A stretch of 64,000 nt of DNA from Vulcanisaeta distributa JCM 11216 (lineage in GTDB: Archaea > Thermoproteota > Thermoprotei > Thermoproteales > Thermocladiaceae): assembly GCF_001315985.1 (NCBI RefSeq), contig NZ_BBBI01000011.1, positions 1-64,000 of the forward strand, in the 5' to 3' direction. Shown here piece after piece: positions 1 to 9,289 of the stretch (the first letter of the stretch is position 1; each line of letters begins with the position of its first letter). The notes under the pieces were generated by a model, which searched no databases, was not told the origin of the DNA, and saw only the letters and a list, made by a program, of their open reading frames with translations. Position numbers and translations under genes: made by a program.

Positions 1-1
1 T

Positions 2-1147
2 GATGTTCCAATCATTGAGTACGCACTAGCCCTGGCTTGGTCAAGGGCATACAACACGAGCGTAATAGCAATACCCATGCCAAAATACCCAAGCGGCCTG
101 AACTACGTGGCGGCATTCGGCAACAACCACGTCCTCATAATAGGACCACACACATTAACATCAGCCCTAAAAATCGCAAACAACCTATGGATGCCAATAA
201 TAACGAAACAACCACTGGCCGATCCTGCTGATGATATATGTGAGCAATTGATTCAGGAATATAAAGTGCCGACCAACCAGCCTGCCCAGGTTAATAATGC
301 CTACGTGATTGTTTATGGTGAGCAGGGTTATACTGACTCATATGGCTCGGCTGTCGTTGACTTCTGCGTCTCATGGGCTGGCATAGTCGACACTCAATAC
401 AACGGTTACTCAATTGGCTACGCCGAACTTTACAACTACATATACTACGCACCTAACACGGGAACCTCGATCAACTACCTCAAGTCCTTCCAGGATGCCT
501 ACGCATCATACCTAGTCTATGAGTGGTGGGAGGGTCAGAATTCGCAGATACCGGGTGATGTTGAGGGAATTGCCTCAATCGGTGGTGGTTACGAGCCAGG
601 TTACTGGACGAGCACAGCGGGCTTCGCACCGCATGCCCAGCAGTGCTCAGTGAGTGGTGGTTATACCATCTCCTTCGCCACCAGCTTCTCAATATCACCA
701 TCAGGTCCCAGGGGAGGAATAACCGTGGGTGGTTCAATACAGCAGGGGTATAGTTGTCCTCAGGTTAATTTGAACGTTATATCCTCAGGATCTAATTCAA
801 CGCCCATTGGTGGTGCCGTTAATACCACGTGGATTTATCAACCAACCACGACAAAGACCGACATTAATGACTTCGCAACCGAGAGTGAGGGCAACACCTA
901 CATGGGCCCCCCCGCCAATAACCCACAACCCACAGCCTATACAATACCCGCCGGTGTCTCGGCATGCCTTTATAATGGTAACTACGAGCACATGGTCTAT
1001 GACATCACCTGGGATGTCTGGGTTAACACCAACGGCGCCATGAGCTCCAACTCCTTTGGCGTATCAGGCCCGCCACCAGCCTATAGCCCAAGCACGTGGA
1101 CTTCAAGCAACGGCTTCTACATAACTCATCAATACTGTTCCGGCTAG
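2..1147 (+). CDS. Secreted or surface protein of unknown function, 5' truncated
   Basis: The reading frame is open from the first bases of the window, so the start and any signal peptide lie outside it. The visible 381 residues are rich in Tyr, Gly, Ser, Thr and Asn and poor in charge, with scattered Cys near the middle and end (one is third from the C-terminus). This composition is typical of extracellular proteins of thermoacidophilic Crenarchaeota. Gly-Gly and Pro-rich patches and NST/NTT sequons fit an exported, glycosylated chain. I recognise no catalytic motif or named family. The frame ends at TAG just upstream of the convergent tRNA gene. That it is a real gene is likely; exported location is inferred. 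Confidence 0.6.
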   Translation, partial: DVPIIEYALALAWSRAYNTSVIAIPMPKYPSGLNYVAAFGNNHVLIIGPHTLTSALKIANNLWMPIITKQPLADPADDICEQLIQEYKVPTNQPAQVNNAYVIVYGEQGYTDSYGSAVVDFCVSWAGIVDTQYNGYSIGYAELYNYIYYAPNTGTSINYLKSFQDAYASYLVYEWWEGQNSQIPGDVEGIASIGGGYEPGYWTSTAGFAPHAQQCSVSGGYTISFATSFSISPSGPRGGITVGGSIQQGYSCPQVNLNVISSGSNSTPIGGAVNTTWIYQPTTTKTDINDFATESEGNTYMGPPANNPQPTAYTIPAGVSACLYNGNYEHMVYDITWDVWVNTNGAMSSNSFGVSGPPPAYSPSTWTSSNGFYITHQYCSG

Positions 1148-1276
1148 CAAAGAACCACCCCCCCTCAAATAAATTAGAAGCAATCGATTCACCAAACAAT
1201 CCAAACCCAAAAACCACAAGGCCCAAAGGCAAAGTCTCTAATTGCCGATTTTCATCATTAATAATGCAATTTCTTG

Positions 1277-1371
1277 TGGCGGCCCCCCCGCGGGATTTGA
1301 ACCCGGGTCCTACGGCTCTCTGCCTATTACAGCCGCAGGCCGCCGCTCTATCCATGCTGAGCTACGGGGCC
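1277..1371 (-). tRNA. tRNA-Arg (anticodon GCG) with a 15-nt intron
   Basis: Read on the minus strand, the gene starts GGCCCCG-TA-GCTC at 1371 and ends G73-CCA at 1277, so CCA is encoded. The anticodon stem GCGGC/GCCGT brackets 22 nt. CTGC pairs with GCAG to form the 4-bp central helix, flanked by 3-nt bulges GGC and AGA: a canonical archaeal bulge-helix-bulge at position 37/38. Cutting it removes 1318-1332 and leaves the loop CTGCGGA with anticodon GCG at 1334-1336. Two defects stand out. The 3' acceptor strand has seven G where four are needed to pair with the 5' CCCC, and the T-stem lacks one G. Both look like sequence errors. Confidence 0.9.
1318..1332 (-). other. tRNA-Arg intron (bulge-helix-bulge)
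   Basis: This is the 15-nt insert between anticodon-loop positions 37 and 38. Its last bases GCAG pair with exon CTGC, and each bulge is three bases cut after the second, the classic substrate of archaeal splicing endonuclease. No other placement of a 15-nt intron gives this geometry. Confidence 0.8.
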
Positions 1372-1435
1372 GTAGTAGTGTCTCTCCTTATGATTTAAAG
1401 TCTTTGCCTCATGGATGGATTGTTGGGATATGGTG

Positions 1436-3326
1436 TTAATTTATTTCGAGTCCCTTGTCTATCGTTACTTTGAATTTTCTCCACCAGTTTATGTAGTCCT
1501 CATAGTCCTCGAAGCCCCAATCCTTTGACCCGATTTCCCTGGCCATTGTTGAGACTACGTCCCTAGCCCTCCCGCTCTCCCACGGCATGGGTTCTGCACC
1601 GGCCTTTATTGAGTACTCGGCTATTTCCTTATAGAGGTTCTTATTTGGTCCCATCCCCCCCGTGACTTCTACGTATAACTTCTCAAGTACTGGTTCGGCC
1701 CAACCCCCCCTGTGGAACCTGCAGAGGCCTGCATCATCAATCAAGGCTTCCGCAATTGCCCTGCCTAAGGATGATTTGGCGAAGTCCTCCGGTCCCATGA
1801 ATGTTGGTGTGTAATTCGTCCAGTACCTACCGAGTACGTACATTGGGGCGACCATGCCGGGGGCCCAGTATAGGTTTGGTGTCATGTAGCCGTCATTCCC
1901 GTAGGCAGCATAAACCACTAAGTCCCTAAAGGATTTACCAACCCTTAATACCCTGTCATGGAATACCTCATCAAGTTTCCTCGCGGCAACCCTAACGCCA
2001 TTCTCAGCGATTATCTTAAGCACCTCGCTGGACTTCTCGACAAAGCCCTTAATAACCTCACTAGCCAGTCTCGCATTCCTCCTCGAATCAGTCTCCGGGT
2101 TAAACCTCATGGGGGGGTCGAACACGGGCTTATCACTAAGCCCAGCCTCATCCGGCCTCAATAGCCCATTCTCAATCGCGTCAAAAATCCACGCAACCAC
2201 ATGCCCCATCTCGATAGCATCCAGGCCGTACTGGTCTATTAAGTCCACGAGTGATACTGCCTCCTCGAATACGTAATTACCAATGAAGGGGCCCATGGCG
2301 TGGAACGGCTCGTAATCCACCTTCTTACCGCGCCAAACCTTCTTACAAACCACCGAGCACCCGAAGTCACCGCAATTATACCAACTCTTACCCTTGACAA
2401 AGACCTCATCATTGAAGGGCTTCCAGAAAAGCCTCAGTATTGCCTCAACGTGTTGAATTCTCACCTCCCTGGGCAGGTATATGGACTTATAACCAAAGAG
2501 GGGCAGTAACTCGCGGTAATGCGGGTAGTTAACGCCGAAGGTGCCTCCAGTGCCCATGCTTGGGTCGAACCTGTACTTAATGGTCTTCTCATCCATGACC
2601 TGCCTAAAGGGTTTCTTAAAGGACTCAATCATCAACTTATTAATGAAGTCCATATCATTGACCTTCACATACCTTGCCCTATACGTGCCGCCAGCCACAA
2701 TGCCAACCACGTTATGGCCCATGGCGAGGGCAGTGCCTGGCCCGCCCCTGGCGGCGAAGTCCTCAGCCCCCCCAGGCCTGAACTCGCCTTTTATTGGATT
2801 AACATCAATGGATACCAAGGCACCATTATACGTACTCAACGCGGCTGGACCAACAACCACGGCCCTCGCGTTGTACTTAACGAAGAAGTCCCTATAGGCG
2901 TCGAGTAGGTACTTCGTGAAGGCGTAGGCGCCGTGGTAATTACCATACTCAAAGACTGGGTCAATACTCTTCAATTCAATGCCATCGCTCGACAGGAAGA
3001 TTACTGTTGGTCTCTTGGCCTTACCCGCTATCACCAATGCATCAATGCCAGTCCCATGAACTTGTACGCCGCGCCGCCCAGGGCAGCCACGTGAAGCGTC
3101 CTCGTCATTGGGCTCTTGAAGACCGCAATTAACCTGTGGAAGCCTGGCATTTTACCGCCAACGAATGGGCCCATGCCTATTACAAACGGCACACTCGGTC
3201 AAGTGGGTCTAGGCTCCAGGTCCTTGCCTCATTATGTATCCTAACGCCTAGGGTCACTGGTCCCTGTGCTGTTGCATCCTCGATACGCCACGAATTCTCA
3301 TTAAGGTCTAGTCTAAGTACCTTCAC
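1436..3326 (-). CDS. Tungsten-containing aldehyde:ferredoxin oxidoreductase family protein (frameshifted)
   Basis: AOR-family enzymes oxidise aldehydes with ferredoxin as acceptor, using a tungsto-bispterin and a 4Fe-4S cluster in the cytoplasm. The intact 533-residue part has the family Cys set: NCGDFGCSVVC near its middle and AGLCRFHR late, which supply the cluster ligands. The N-terminus is recovered by joining frames upstream: a GTG at 3326 begins VKVLRLDLNENSW, followed after lesions near 3200 and 3050 by a block reading IGMGPFVGGKMPGFHR. The repaired length of about 630 residues suits the family. Substrate is unknown. A second, separate AOR lies at 49.6 kb. The upstream spacer holds the CBS gene promoter on the other strand. 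Confidence 0.8.
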
Positions 3327-3410
3327 GCGTACTGATTTTTTGAGCTCAATAATAGGCTTTCTTGAGTAAACTGTGAATAGGTAATACCTCCTTAATATGG
3401 GTCTTCGGAG

Positions 3411-3423
3411 AAATACTTATTAA
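3411..3423 (+). promoter_or_regulatory. TATA box of the CBS-protein gene
   Basis: AAATACTTATTAA fits the archaeal BRE/TATA consensus. The same core occurs upstream of eL31 at 11181. Its centre is 41 bases before ATG 3458, so this transcript should carry a leader of about 14 nt, which contains repeated ACCCAG. Confidence 0.55.
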
Positions 3424-3431
3424 CTTATTAC

Positions 3432-3456
3432 ACCCAGTTATACCCAGTAGACCCAG
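3432..3456 (+). repeat. Three ACCCAG direct repeats in the CBS gene leader
   Basis: ACCCAG occurs at 3432, 3442 and 3451, spaced 10 and 9 bases, about one helical turn apart, between the TATA box and the ATG. It could be a regulator site or a chance repeat. Confidence 0.4.
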
Positions 3457-3457
3457 C

Positions 3458-3843
3458 ATGAGGATCAAGGAATTAATCAGGGATGGCGTCATATCCTGTA
3501 AATCCATTGACCCAATAACCTGCGCCGTCGCGAAAATGTACATGCACAATGTCGGCAGTGTCCTTGTGATCGACGAAGATGGTAAGCCAGCCGGCATATT
3601 CACAGAGAGGGACCTGGTCAGGGTTGTGGCTGAGGGCATTAGCTCGACACACCACTAATGAAGGTTATGAGTAGGAGGTTAATAACCGCGAATACCTCGG
3701 AATCCGTGATCTCGGCCGCGATGAAGATGATTGAGAACAACATAAGGCATTTACCTGTTGTTGAGGAGGGTAGGGCAGTCGGTATGGTTAGCATTAGGGA
3801 CTTGGTGAGGGCTTTGATGGCTCAGGAACTATCTTATCCATAA
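3458..3843 (+). CDS. Protein of two CBS domains (frameshifted)
   Basis: A stand-alone CBS pair (Bateman module) of about 130 residues. Such proteins bind adenine nucleotides such as AMP, ATP or SAM and act as energy sensors or partners of other enzymes. The first CBS contains VGSVLVIDEDGKPAGIFTER and the second HLPVVEEGRAVGMVSIRD, each ending in the usual RDLVR helix. The frame breaks after AEGIS near 3644: restoring one C gives AEGISLDTPLMKVMSRR and joins the halves. It is divergent from the AOR gene and has its own promoter. The role of the pair here cannot be told from sequence. Confidence 0.85.
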
Positions 3844-4022
3844 TTTGTTGGTTCACTGACGTAGTAACGATACACGTGTAACCCAATAAAAATGATATAT
3901 TGTAAGAAATTGATAAAATCCTACGGCACATAATTATTTTTATGCTAAAACGTAAAGGTTATGAATTAATTCCGAAAAAGATACTTCGCATTTTAAATAA
4001 TTATTACTATACTAGTCCCAAA
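3844..4022. other. Intergenic spacer without recognisable features
   Basis: AT-rich spacer between the convergent CBS gene and the small winged-helix gene. I see no open frame, hairpin or repeat I can support. Confidence 0.4.
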
Positions 4023-4207
4023 TTATGTGGCTTTATATCTCCCGTCCGTCTTAATTACCTTACCATCCTTTATTAATCTCGTGAGTTGGGCCTTAACCAC
4101 GTTCAATCTCTCCTCACCAATGGCCCTAGCGATTTCCTCGGCAGTGAATTCCTTGCCTTATTGCTTGTGAGATAGTCAAGTATTTTCTTCTTGATGCCCT
4201 CAACCAT
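4023..4207 (-). CDS. Small winged-helix DNA-binding protein (one-base deletion)
   Basis: Translating the minus strand from ATG 4207 gives MVEGIKKKILDYLTSNK, then a break at 4153. Restoring one A (AA to AAA) continues as KEFTAEEIARAIGEERLN, VVKAQLTRLIKDGKVI and a TAA at 4023. The result is a 61-residue single winged helix: helix 1, the FTAEEIARAIG turn, a recognition helix with QLTRLIKDGKV, and a short wing. Such mini-HTH proteins are common in crenarchaea, usually as transcriptional regulators. The TATA-like CCTTTATAAC lies about 25-30 bases upstream. The gene is too short and too broken to show as a long open frame. Target unknown. Confidence 0.65.
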
Positions 4208-4490
4208 ACAATGTAAATACTACTTCCTTAGGTTATAAAGGTATTGCCTTTATATTTGTGAAGTATCACCCGTAGTTTGCCCGGTCATTTGATGATATAA
4301 TTGAGCCTATGAACATGTTCATCACTTATTTTACTCCCTGAGAAACCCTTTATTTTCCCATATATTATATAATTCATTTCATGAAATTTAAGGTTATTCA
4401 TTTTCATTATACGCATGTAGAAAGAGTTTCAAATTTTGGCCATCATGGGCAATAACCTATTATACCGGCCTGTAGTGTTGTTAGGTTGTA
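4208..4490. other. AT-rich intergenic region with two palindromes
   Basis: No coding frame is visible. The region serves the divergent winged-helix and beta-CASP genes. It holds the perfect palindromes ATGAACATGTTCAT (4309-4322) and ATTTCATGAAAT (4376-4387), either of which could be an operator. The run around 4360-4380 is very AT-rich and could be a promoter. Confidence 0.4.
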
Positions 4491-5511
4491 ATGGGTAGGT
4501 TTAGGGCGTATTATGATGATGGGATTGTGGTAGAGTATGAGAATAGTAGGTTCGTTATTGATCCATTAAAGAAGCCGGTTACTCCATTCAACGCGGTATT
4601 GATAACACATGGGCATAGAGACCACGTCAACCCAAGGGTTCTTTATAATGTGTCGCCTCTCATTATGAGTGATGAAACGGCAAGGATAATTAGGGCTCGT
4701 GATGGTGATTACCTTAGGCACATCACTGTTGGTCCGGGTTCTAGGCTCGTTATTGATAATGTCTTGGTTGAATCCTTCAATGCTGGTCATGTGGTTGGTA
4801 GTTTATCCTACGTGCTTGACTTTGGCGATCTTAGGGTTGGAATTACGGGGGATTTTAATGTGGAGCCCTCAATACTACTTAGTGGTGCTAAGGGCCTTGA
4901 CGTTGACGTACTTATTATGGAGGCTACGTATGGTGACCCGGACTACGTATTTCCAAGCAGGCGTGAAGTGTATGAGGAGTTAAGGGCCATCGTTGATGAC
5001 GGCACTAGGGATGGCGTTACCGTGCTTATGGGTCAGCCACTTGGCCGTGGGCAGGAACTCACCGCATTGCTTAAGGACTACCAACTCTATGTGGAGCCTA
5101 GTATTAAGGTGATTAACAATGTACTGGGTTTAAGGTATGGCTCAGTGGCCAGTGGTTTACCGCCCCCCTGGCTCCGTCATCATTATGGGAATCCCCAGAG
5201 ACACCACGCGCCTCATTAGGACTCTGAGGAGTAAGTATGGAAGTGTGAGGGTCGTTGCATTGAGCGGTATGTACGCTAAGCGATCGAGGGCTTCCCAATT
5301 AGGCAAACTTGGCATTGATGCAATACCGCTTAGTAGCCACTCGGATTTTCCCGGTCTTGTGGACTTTGTACTAAGTAGTGGGGCTAGGTTTGTGTATACT
5401 GTTTATGGAAATGCCGCTAAATTTGCGAAGTACCTAAGGAGTGAGTTGGGTATCATGGCCAGGCCATTGCCGGGGGGGCATGGCCAATTAACCATGGATT
5501 ACTTCCTATAA
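4491..5511 (+). CDS. Metallo-beta-lactamase-fold RNA/DNA nuclease, SNM1/CPSF-like (frameshifted)
   Basis: About 340 residues. The zinc site motif ITHGHRDHV starts near residue 39, then DxxF of the beta-strand GITGDFN, then HSD in PLSSHSDFPGLV, which matches motif A-B of the beta-CASP branch acting on nucleic acids. The length suits archaeal SNM1/Artemis-like exonucleases rather than the longer KH-containing aCPSF1. The frame breaks at a C6 run near 5163: with five C the chain reads SGLPPPGSVIIMGIPRDTTR and continues to TAA at 5511. The SAM hydrolase gene follows by 34 bases and may be co-transcribed. Substrate is inferred from the family only. Confidence 0.75.
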
Positions 5512-5545
5512 ATGCTTAAATCAGTATATGGTGTTAGGTACTTTA

Positions 5546-6362
5546 ATGAGACCGGTGATAACATTACTCACGGATTTCGGGTACGAATCATACTTTGTAC
5601 CGGCAATGAAAGGCGTAATACTTAGCCTTAATCCCGAAGCCTTGATAATTGACATCACACATTCAATACCGCAGTTCAATGTGTATAAGGCCGCGTTCAC
5701 GCTATGGGCGTCATATAAGTACTTCCCAAGGGGGGGTACAATACATGTGGTTGTTGTTGATCCAGGGGGGGTTGGTACGTCGAGGAGAGCCATAGTCATA
5801 AAAACTAGGAATTATTACTTCGTAGGTCCCGACAATGGCGTGTTGATGATGGCTGCCGAGGATGACGGCATAATCGACGTCAGAGCAATTGAGAATAGGG
5901 AATTCATGAGACCAATTATGTCGAGCACGTTTCATGGACGTGACGTCTTCGCGCCAATCGCTGCCTACATAAGCCTTGGTTTAGACATATCATTACTTGG
6001 GCCTAGGGTTACTGACCCTGTCAAACTTCAGGGCATTACAAGTAGGATTTCCAGAGATTCTGCTAACTCGGTTATTGTATATATTGATCACTTTGGTAAT
6101 GCATATACAGGTATTAAGGAGGGTGATCTCGGGGGGGTTCTCGGTCTTAAGTATGGTGATGAATTACGTGTTAACATACCAAAGAAAAACATCGAACTTA
6201 AGGTCAGGTTCCTAAGGAGCTATGGCTATGCCAATGAGGGTGAGGCGCTGGCTCTCGTTAACAGTGAAGGCTTCCTGGAGCTCTCGATTAATAGGGGGAA
6301 ACTTTGCCCAGAGGTTTGGTGTTGAGGAGGGTGATGAGGTCGTTATTTCCGTTATCAAATGA
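5546..6362 (+). CDS. S-adenosyl-L-methionine hydrolase (adenosine-forming), DUF62 family (frameshifted)
   Basis: The family hydrolyses SAM to adenosine and methionine. The N-terminus MRPVITLLTDFGYES with the following YFVPAMKGVI, the DPGVGT(S)RR loop and NYYFVGPDNG are hallmark motifs. I chose ATG 5546 because the family begins at TLLTDFG; ATG 5528 is possible. In this window the loop reads DPGGVGTSRR and the strand before it PRGGTIHVVVV, each one Gly longer than the family, both at G7 runs. Near 6295 a G5/A3 stretch shifts the frame; repaired, the chain ends NFAQRFGVEEGDEVVISVIK at 6362, overlapping the convergent MGMT gene by a few bases. Confidence 0.88.
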
Positions 6363-6910
6363 GCATGTTATGTGATGCGTAATTGAGTAGTTCCCTGAAA
6401 TTCCTTATCAGGGTTGAATCATCAATTAGGTAGTGTCTAGGTACCTTTCCATTAATCAGCCTCACGCCTTCCATCTCCAGTAACTTGAGTTTGATAGTGA
6501 TATCCCCCACCGAGTAGCCGCCCGGTGTTCCATCGCTCTTAATGACCCTATGACATGGAACAATTATTGGGAGCTTATTTGCACTGGCTAATTTACCAAC
6601 GGCCCTGGGGGGGCTGGTGTTTAATAACTTGGCAAGTTGGGCGTAAGTTGCAACCCTGCCTCTCGATATTGAGAGCATGGCGATCTGAGCCAGCAAGTAG
6701 GCCTGGGCTTAATTCCACGTGTTTAATTATCTCCTGAGGCCCTATTAATCCCGTTATATACTTCATTATGGTCTCAACAATGGAATTAGTAATGCTTCTC
6801 TCAGCGCCATCCGCCCCCCCAACCCTGACCCTGACCTCCCGAATCTTATCGCCATAAACACACACCTCTAGGGCACCAATTTCCCTCAGCGATAATGTTA
6901 TGCAACGCAT
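6355..6910 (-). CDS. ogt: Methylated-DNA--protein-cysteine methyltransferase (frameshifted)
   Basis: Repairs O6-alkylguanine by transferring the alkyl group to its own cysteine, a suicide reaction. The active site IIVPCHRVIKSDGTPGGYS is complete, preceded by the helix RGRVATYAQLAKLLNTSPRAVG, which binds the minor groove with its Arg finger. Near 6603 a C-run gives SPPRAVG; the family has a single residue more or less there, so one Pro is probably extra. The N-terminal half (from ATG 6910) is in another frame, with the lesion near 6695. Repaired length is about 180 residues, normal for archaeal enzymes. Confidence 0.85.
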
Positions 6911-6960
6911 TTAGTTCAATTATTTAGGAGACCTTAAAAACCCTGTCCCAAGGCGCTTCT

Positions 6961-7248
6961 GTGGTAGTTAAGGTTAGGTTGGTGGGTGTTTTAAGAGCAT
7001 TGGCTCTTGGTAAGGAGTACGTGGAACTTAACGGTGTTACTACGGTGAGGGATGTGATTAATAGGCTTAAGTCAATAAATGATAAATTGTTTAAAAGGGT
7101 CTTTGATGTCTCAAGGGGGGGTGAGCTGGCCCCCCCTGACGTTTACGTTGCAATTAATGAGGTCGATATTAGGTTACTCAGGGGTCTAGACACGCCTGTT
7201 AAGGATGGTGATGAAGTTTTAATACTGGCTTATATACATGGTGGTTAG
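6961..7248 (+). CDS. MoaD/SAMP-type ubiquitin-like protein
   Basis: A 95-residue beta-grasp protein starting at GTG 6961 and ending YIHGG, the diglycine tail that is adenylylated by an E1/MoeB-like enzyme. It may donate sulfur in molybdopterin/tungstopterin synthesis, where the two AOR enzymes of this window would be clients, or modify proteins as a SAMP. Motifs: an N-terminal beta strand VKVRLVGVLRALA and the late KDGDEVLILAYIHGG. The G7 and C7 runs near 7113 and 7130 probably each add one residue (GG, PP). The Cgi121-like gene starts 5 bases later, suggesting one transcript. Confidence 0.8.
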   Translation: MVVKVRLVGVLRALALGKEYVELNGVTTVRDVINRLKSINDKLFKRVFDVSRGGELAPPDVYVAINEVDIRLLRGLDTPVKDGDEVLILAYIHGG

Positions 7249-7253
7249 TCATA

Positions 7254-7776
7254 ATGAGCTATGTGATTAGGGTCACCAGTGATATTGGTGAACTGAGGAT
7301 TTGGCTTGTCACAGTATTTTTGGTAAAACCCATTAATGATGAGTTCCTTGGCAGGGTAAAATCCCTAGTCAGTGAATGCCCTGGTTCCTTAATAACTATA
7401 GTACCTGCAAGGAGAGTGCTGAATGCATGGCACATGGTGTACCCAGCTTACCTAAGCCTTAGAGACCACCTGAGGGGTGTGTCTAGGTTTAGGGACCCGG
7501 GGGCTTGGTGCATTAACGTACATGGCAGGCACCACTCAATTAAGTAGGGGTTTGAGCATATTGAACCCTGTTGGTAATAATCAATTATCAATAATAGTGA
7601 TGGGTATTTATGACTGCGTGCATAGTCTAGTAGTTAAGGTAATTAATTTGCTTAGGGATTTCATGGAGGATTTAATCGTGGGCGTTGGCTGCCATAGGGC
7701 CTATGATAGCGTATTCAAGTCCTTTGATGAATTCATGAGTGCGCTGATTAGTAGGTACATTAGTGAGTTCACGTGA
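7254..7776 (+). CDS. Cgi121/TPRKB-like protein, possible KEOPS subunit (frameshifted)
   Basis: Two frames join at a G5 run near 7490; with four G the junction reads RFRDPGLGALTYMAGTTQLS. This matches the central signature of Cgi121 (a helix, then EILLYxAGxRQIxxAL), the KEOPS subunit that helps make t6A in ANN-decoding tRNAs. Repaired length is about 173 residues, slightly longer than archaeal Cgi121. The N-terminal part is divergent, so this is a family-level guess. Neighbours: the MoaD-like gene immediately before and nicotinate phosphoribosyltransferase 55 bases after. Confidence 0.5.
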
Positions 7777-7831
7777 TTATGGCAATTCTTGCAGTTAACA
7801 ATTTATAATTCCACCAGCCCTCAGGAAGTTA

Positions 7832-9045
7832 ATGGATAGGTTGTTCTACATAGCTAGGGATGAGGAGATAATTAATGGTGAAGCCACCGATATATACTTC
7901 CTAAGGACTGTCGATGTGCTTAGGGCGGCAGGTCTTGATAGGGTTAGGGTTAGGGCCGAGTTTCATGTGGTTAACCTACCAAGGAACTATAGGTGGGCCG
8001 TGTTCGCTGGTTTAAAGGAGGTCGTTAACCTCACGGTAACCAAGGAGTTACCGATAACCATATACGCAATGCCCGAGGGCACCCTCTTCAAGGCTAATGA
8101 GCTATAATGGTCGTTGAGGGTAATTACGTGGATTTCGCCGTCTATGAAACTGCATTCCTGGGGATACTTAGGCATTACAGCTCGGTGGCTAGTAAGGCGG
8201 CTAGGATTAAGAAGCTGGCTGGTGATAAGTCATGTGTATTCTTTGGTGCCAGGGTTGTGCATCCCGCAATACAGCCAATGGTTGATAGGGCATCCTACAT
8301 AGGGGGGGGTTGCGACGGTGTTGCAGGCGTGATAGGGGGGGCTAGGTTAATGGGTATTAAGCCGAGTGGCACGATGCCCCCATGCATTGATGATAGTGTT
8401 TAGGCACGCGACTGGCGATCACACGCTTGCCTGGGCTTGGTTCGATAAGGTAATGCCCAGTGACGTGCCGAGGATAGTGCTTGTGGACACGTTCTTCGAT
8501 GAGCGTGAGGAGTCAATGATTGCCGCAAAACTACTTGGCAATAGGTTATACGGTGTTAGGCTAGACACGCCAAGTAGTAGGCGTGGTAATATGGAGGCCA
8601 TCGCCCGTGAGGTTAGGTGGACCCTGGACCTGGCTGGTTACAGGAATGTGAAGATTCTCATTAGTGGTGGTGTTGATGAAGAGGATGTTATTAGGCTCAG
8701 GGATGTTGCTGACATGTTCGGTGTTGGTACATCAATAGCTTCCCACCAAGTGTTGATATTAGTATGGACATTGTGGAGGCGTATGACGAGAAGGGTGGGC
8801 GTTGGGTACCGATAACGAAGCGCGGTAAATTACCTGGCTTTAAGCAGGTCTATAGGTGCAGAGGCACCTTAAACGATCAAGTGGTTCCGTGGGACGCCGA
8901 GCCCGCGCCATGCCCAGACGGTTCTAAGCCGGTTCCCCCCCTGCTTAGGAAGTTTGTTGATAATGGTAAGGCCGTTGAGTCAATACCCAGCGATCGGGAG
9001 ATTAGGGATTACGTGATTGAGCAATTGAAATATGCCGAAATATGA
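7832..9045 (+). CDS. pncB: Nicotinate phosphoribosyltransferase (frameshifted)
   Basis: Converts nicotinate and PRPP to nicotinate mononucleotide in NAD salvage. Four frames assemble into about 404 residues: an N-terminal barrel, [20 protein letters not shown], the substrate His region [25 protein letters not shown], and [13 protein letters not shown] followed by FGVGTSIAS and [16 protein letters not shown] with [13 protein letters not shown]. Lesions: one C lost near 8103 ([11 protein letters not shown]), a C-run one base long near 8370 ([12 protein letters not shown]), and one base lost near 8745. A G8 at 8298 gives IGGGCDG, where the family usually has fewer Gly. Confidence 0.88.
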
Positions 9046-9159
9046 TTTAATCAGTAATGCGTAGATTTAGAAATTACCTAACCTAAAAAGGCCATATCCA
9101 GGCAATTTATAATTGGAGAAATGGTTATTTCTATTTTTAAAGGAAAATAATCATTAATA
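9046..9159. other. Spacer between convergent genes
   Basis: AT-rich with no open frame. It separates the end of pncB from the end of the minus-strand acidic mini-gene. Confidence 0.4.
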
Positions 9160-9252
9160 TTATAATTCCTCCTCCCATTCCTCCTCAAATTCTTCCCACT
9201 CCTCTTCCTCCTCACCTTCCCACTCCTCCTCTTCCATAACTAGGTTGTTCAT
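9160..9252 (-). CDS. 30-residue acidic Trp/Glu-rich peptide
   Basis: From ATG 9252 the minus strand reads MNNLVMEEEEWEGEEEEEW, then EEFEEEWEEEL and TAA at 9160. Two-thirds of the residues are Glu; the rest include three Trp and one Phe at intervals of 8, 4 and 4, and no basic residue at all. Two TATA-like elements (CTTTTAAG 9269-9276, CTTTTTAAG 9281-9289) lie 20-33 bases upstream, right for a leaderless or short-leader mRNA. Codon choice mixes GAG and GAA rather than being a simple repeat. I know no family for it; the acid-plus-aromatic pattern recalls Sem1/DSS1-type or RNA-polymerase-binding acidic tails. Expression is unproven. Confidence 0.5.
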   Translation of the reverse strand: MNNLVMEEEEWEGEEEEEWEEFEEEWEEEL

Positions 9253-9268
9253 ACTCGATCAATGGTGA

Positions 9269-9289
9269 CTTAAAAGCATTCTTAAAAAG
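9269..9289 (-). promoter_or_regulatory. Putative promoter of the acidic mini-gene
   Basis: Two overlapping TATA-like boxes read CTTTTTAAG and CTTTTAAG on the minus strand, centred 33 and 20 bases before ATG 9252. Confidence 0.45.

Noticed and set aside
480-991. Minus-strand reading frames within the first gene
   Set aside because: Low-complexity complements of the Gly/Ser-rich gene, without promoter or family likeness.
1277-1371. tRNA-Tyr (GTA) or tRNA-Cys (GCA) reading of the split tRNA
   Set aside because: Only the cut giving GCG yields a 4-bp helix with two 3-nt bulges; the Tyr alternative has mismatches in the stem.
4285-4345. C/D box guide RNA (TGATGA and CTGA-like words)
   Set aside because: No consistent C, D', C', D order and spacing.
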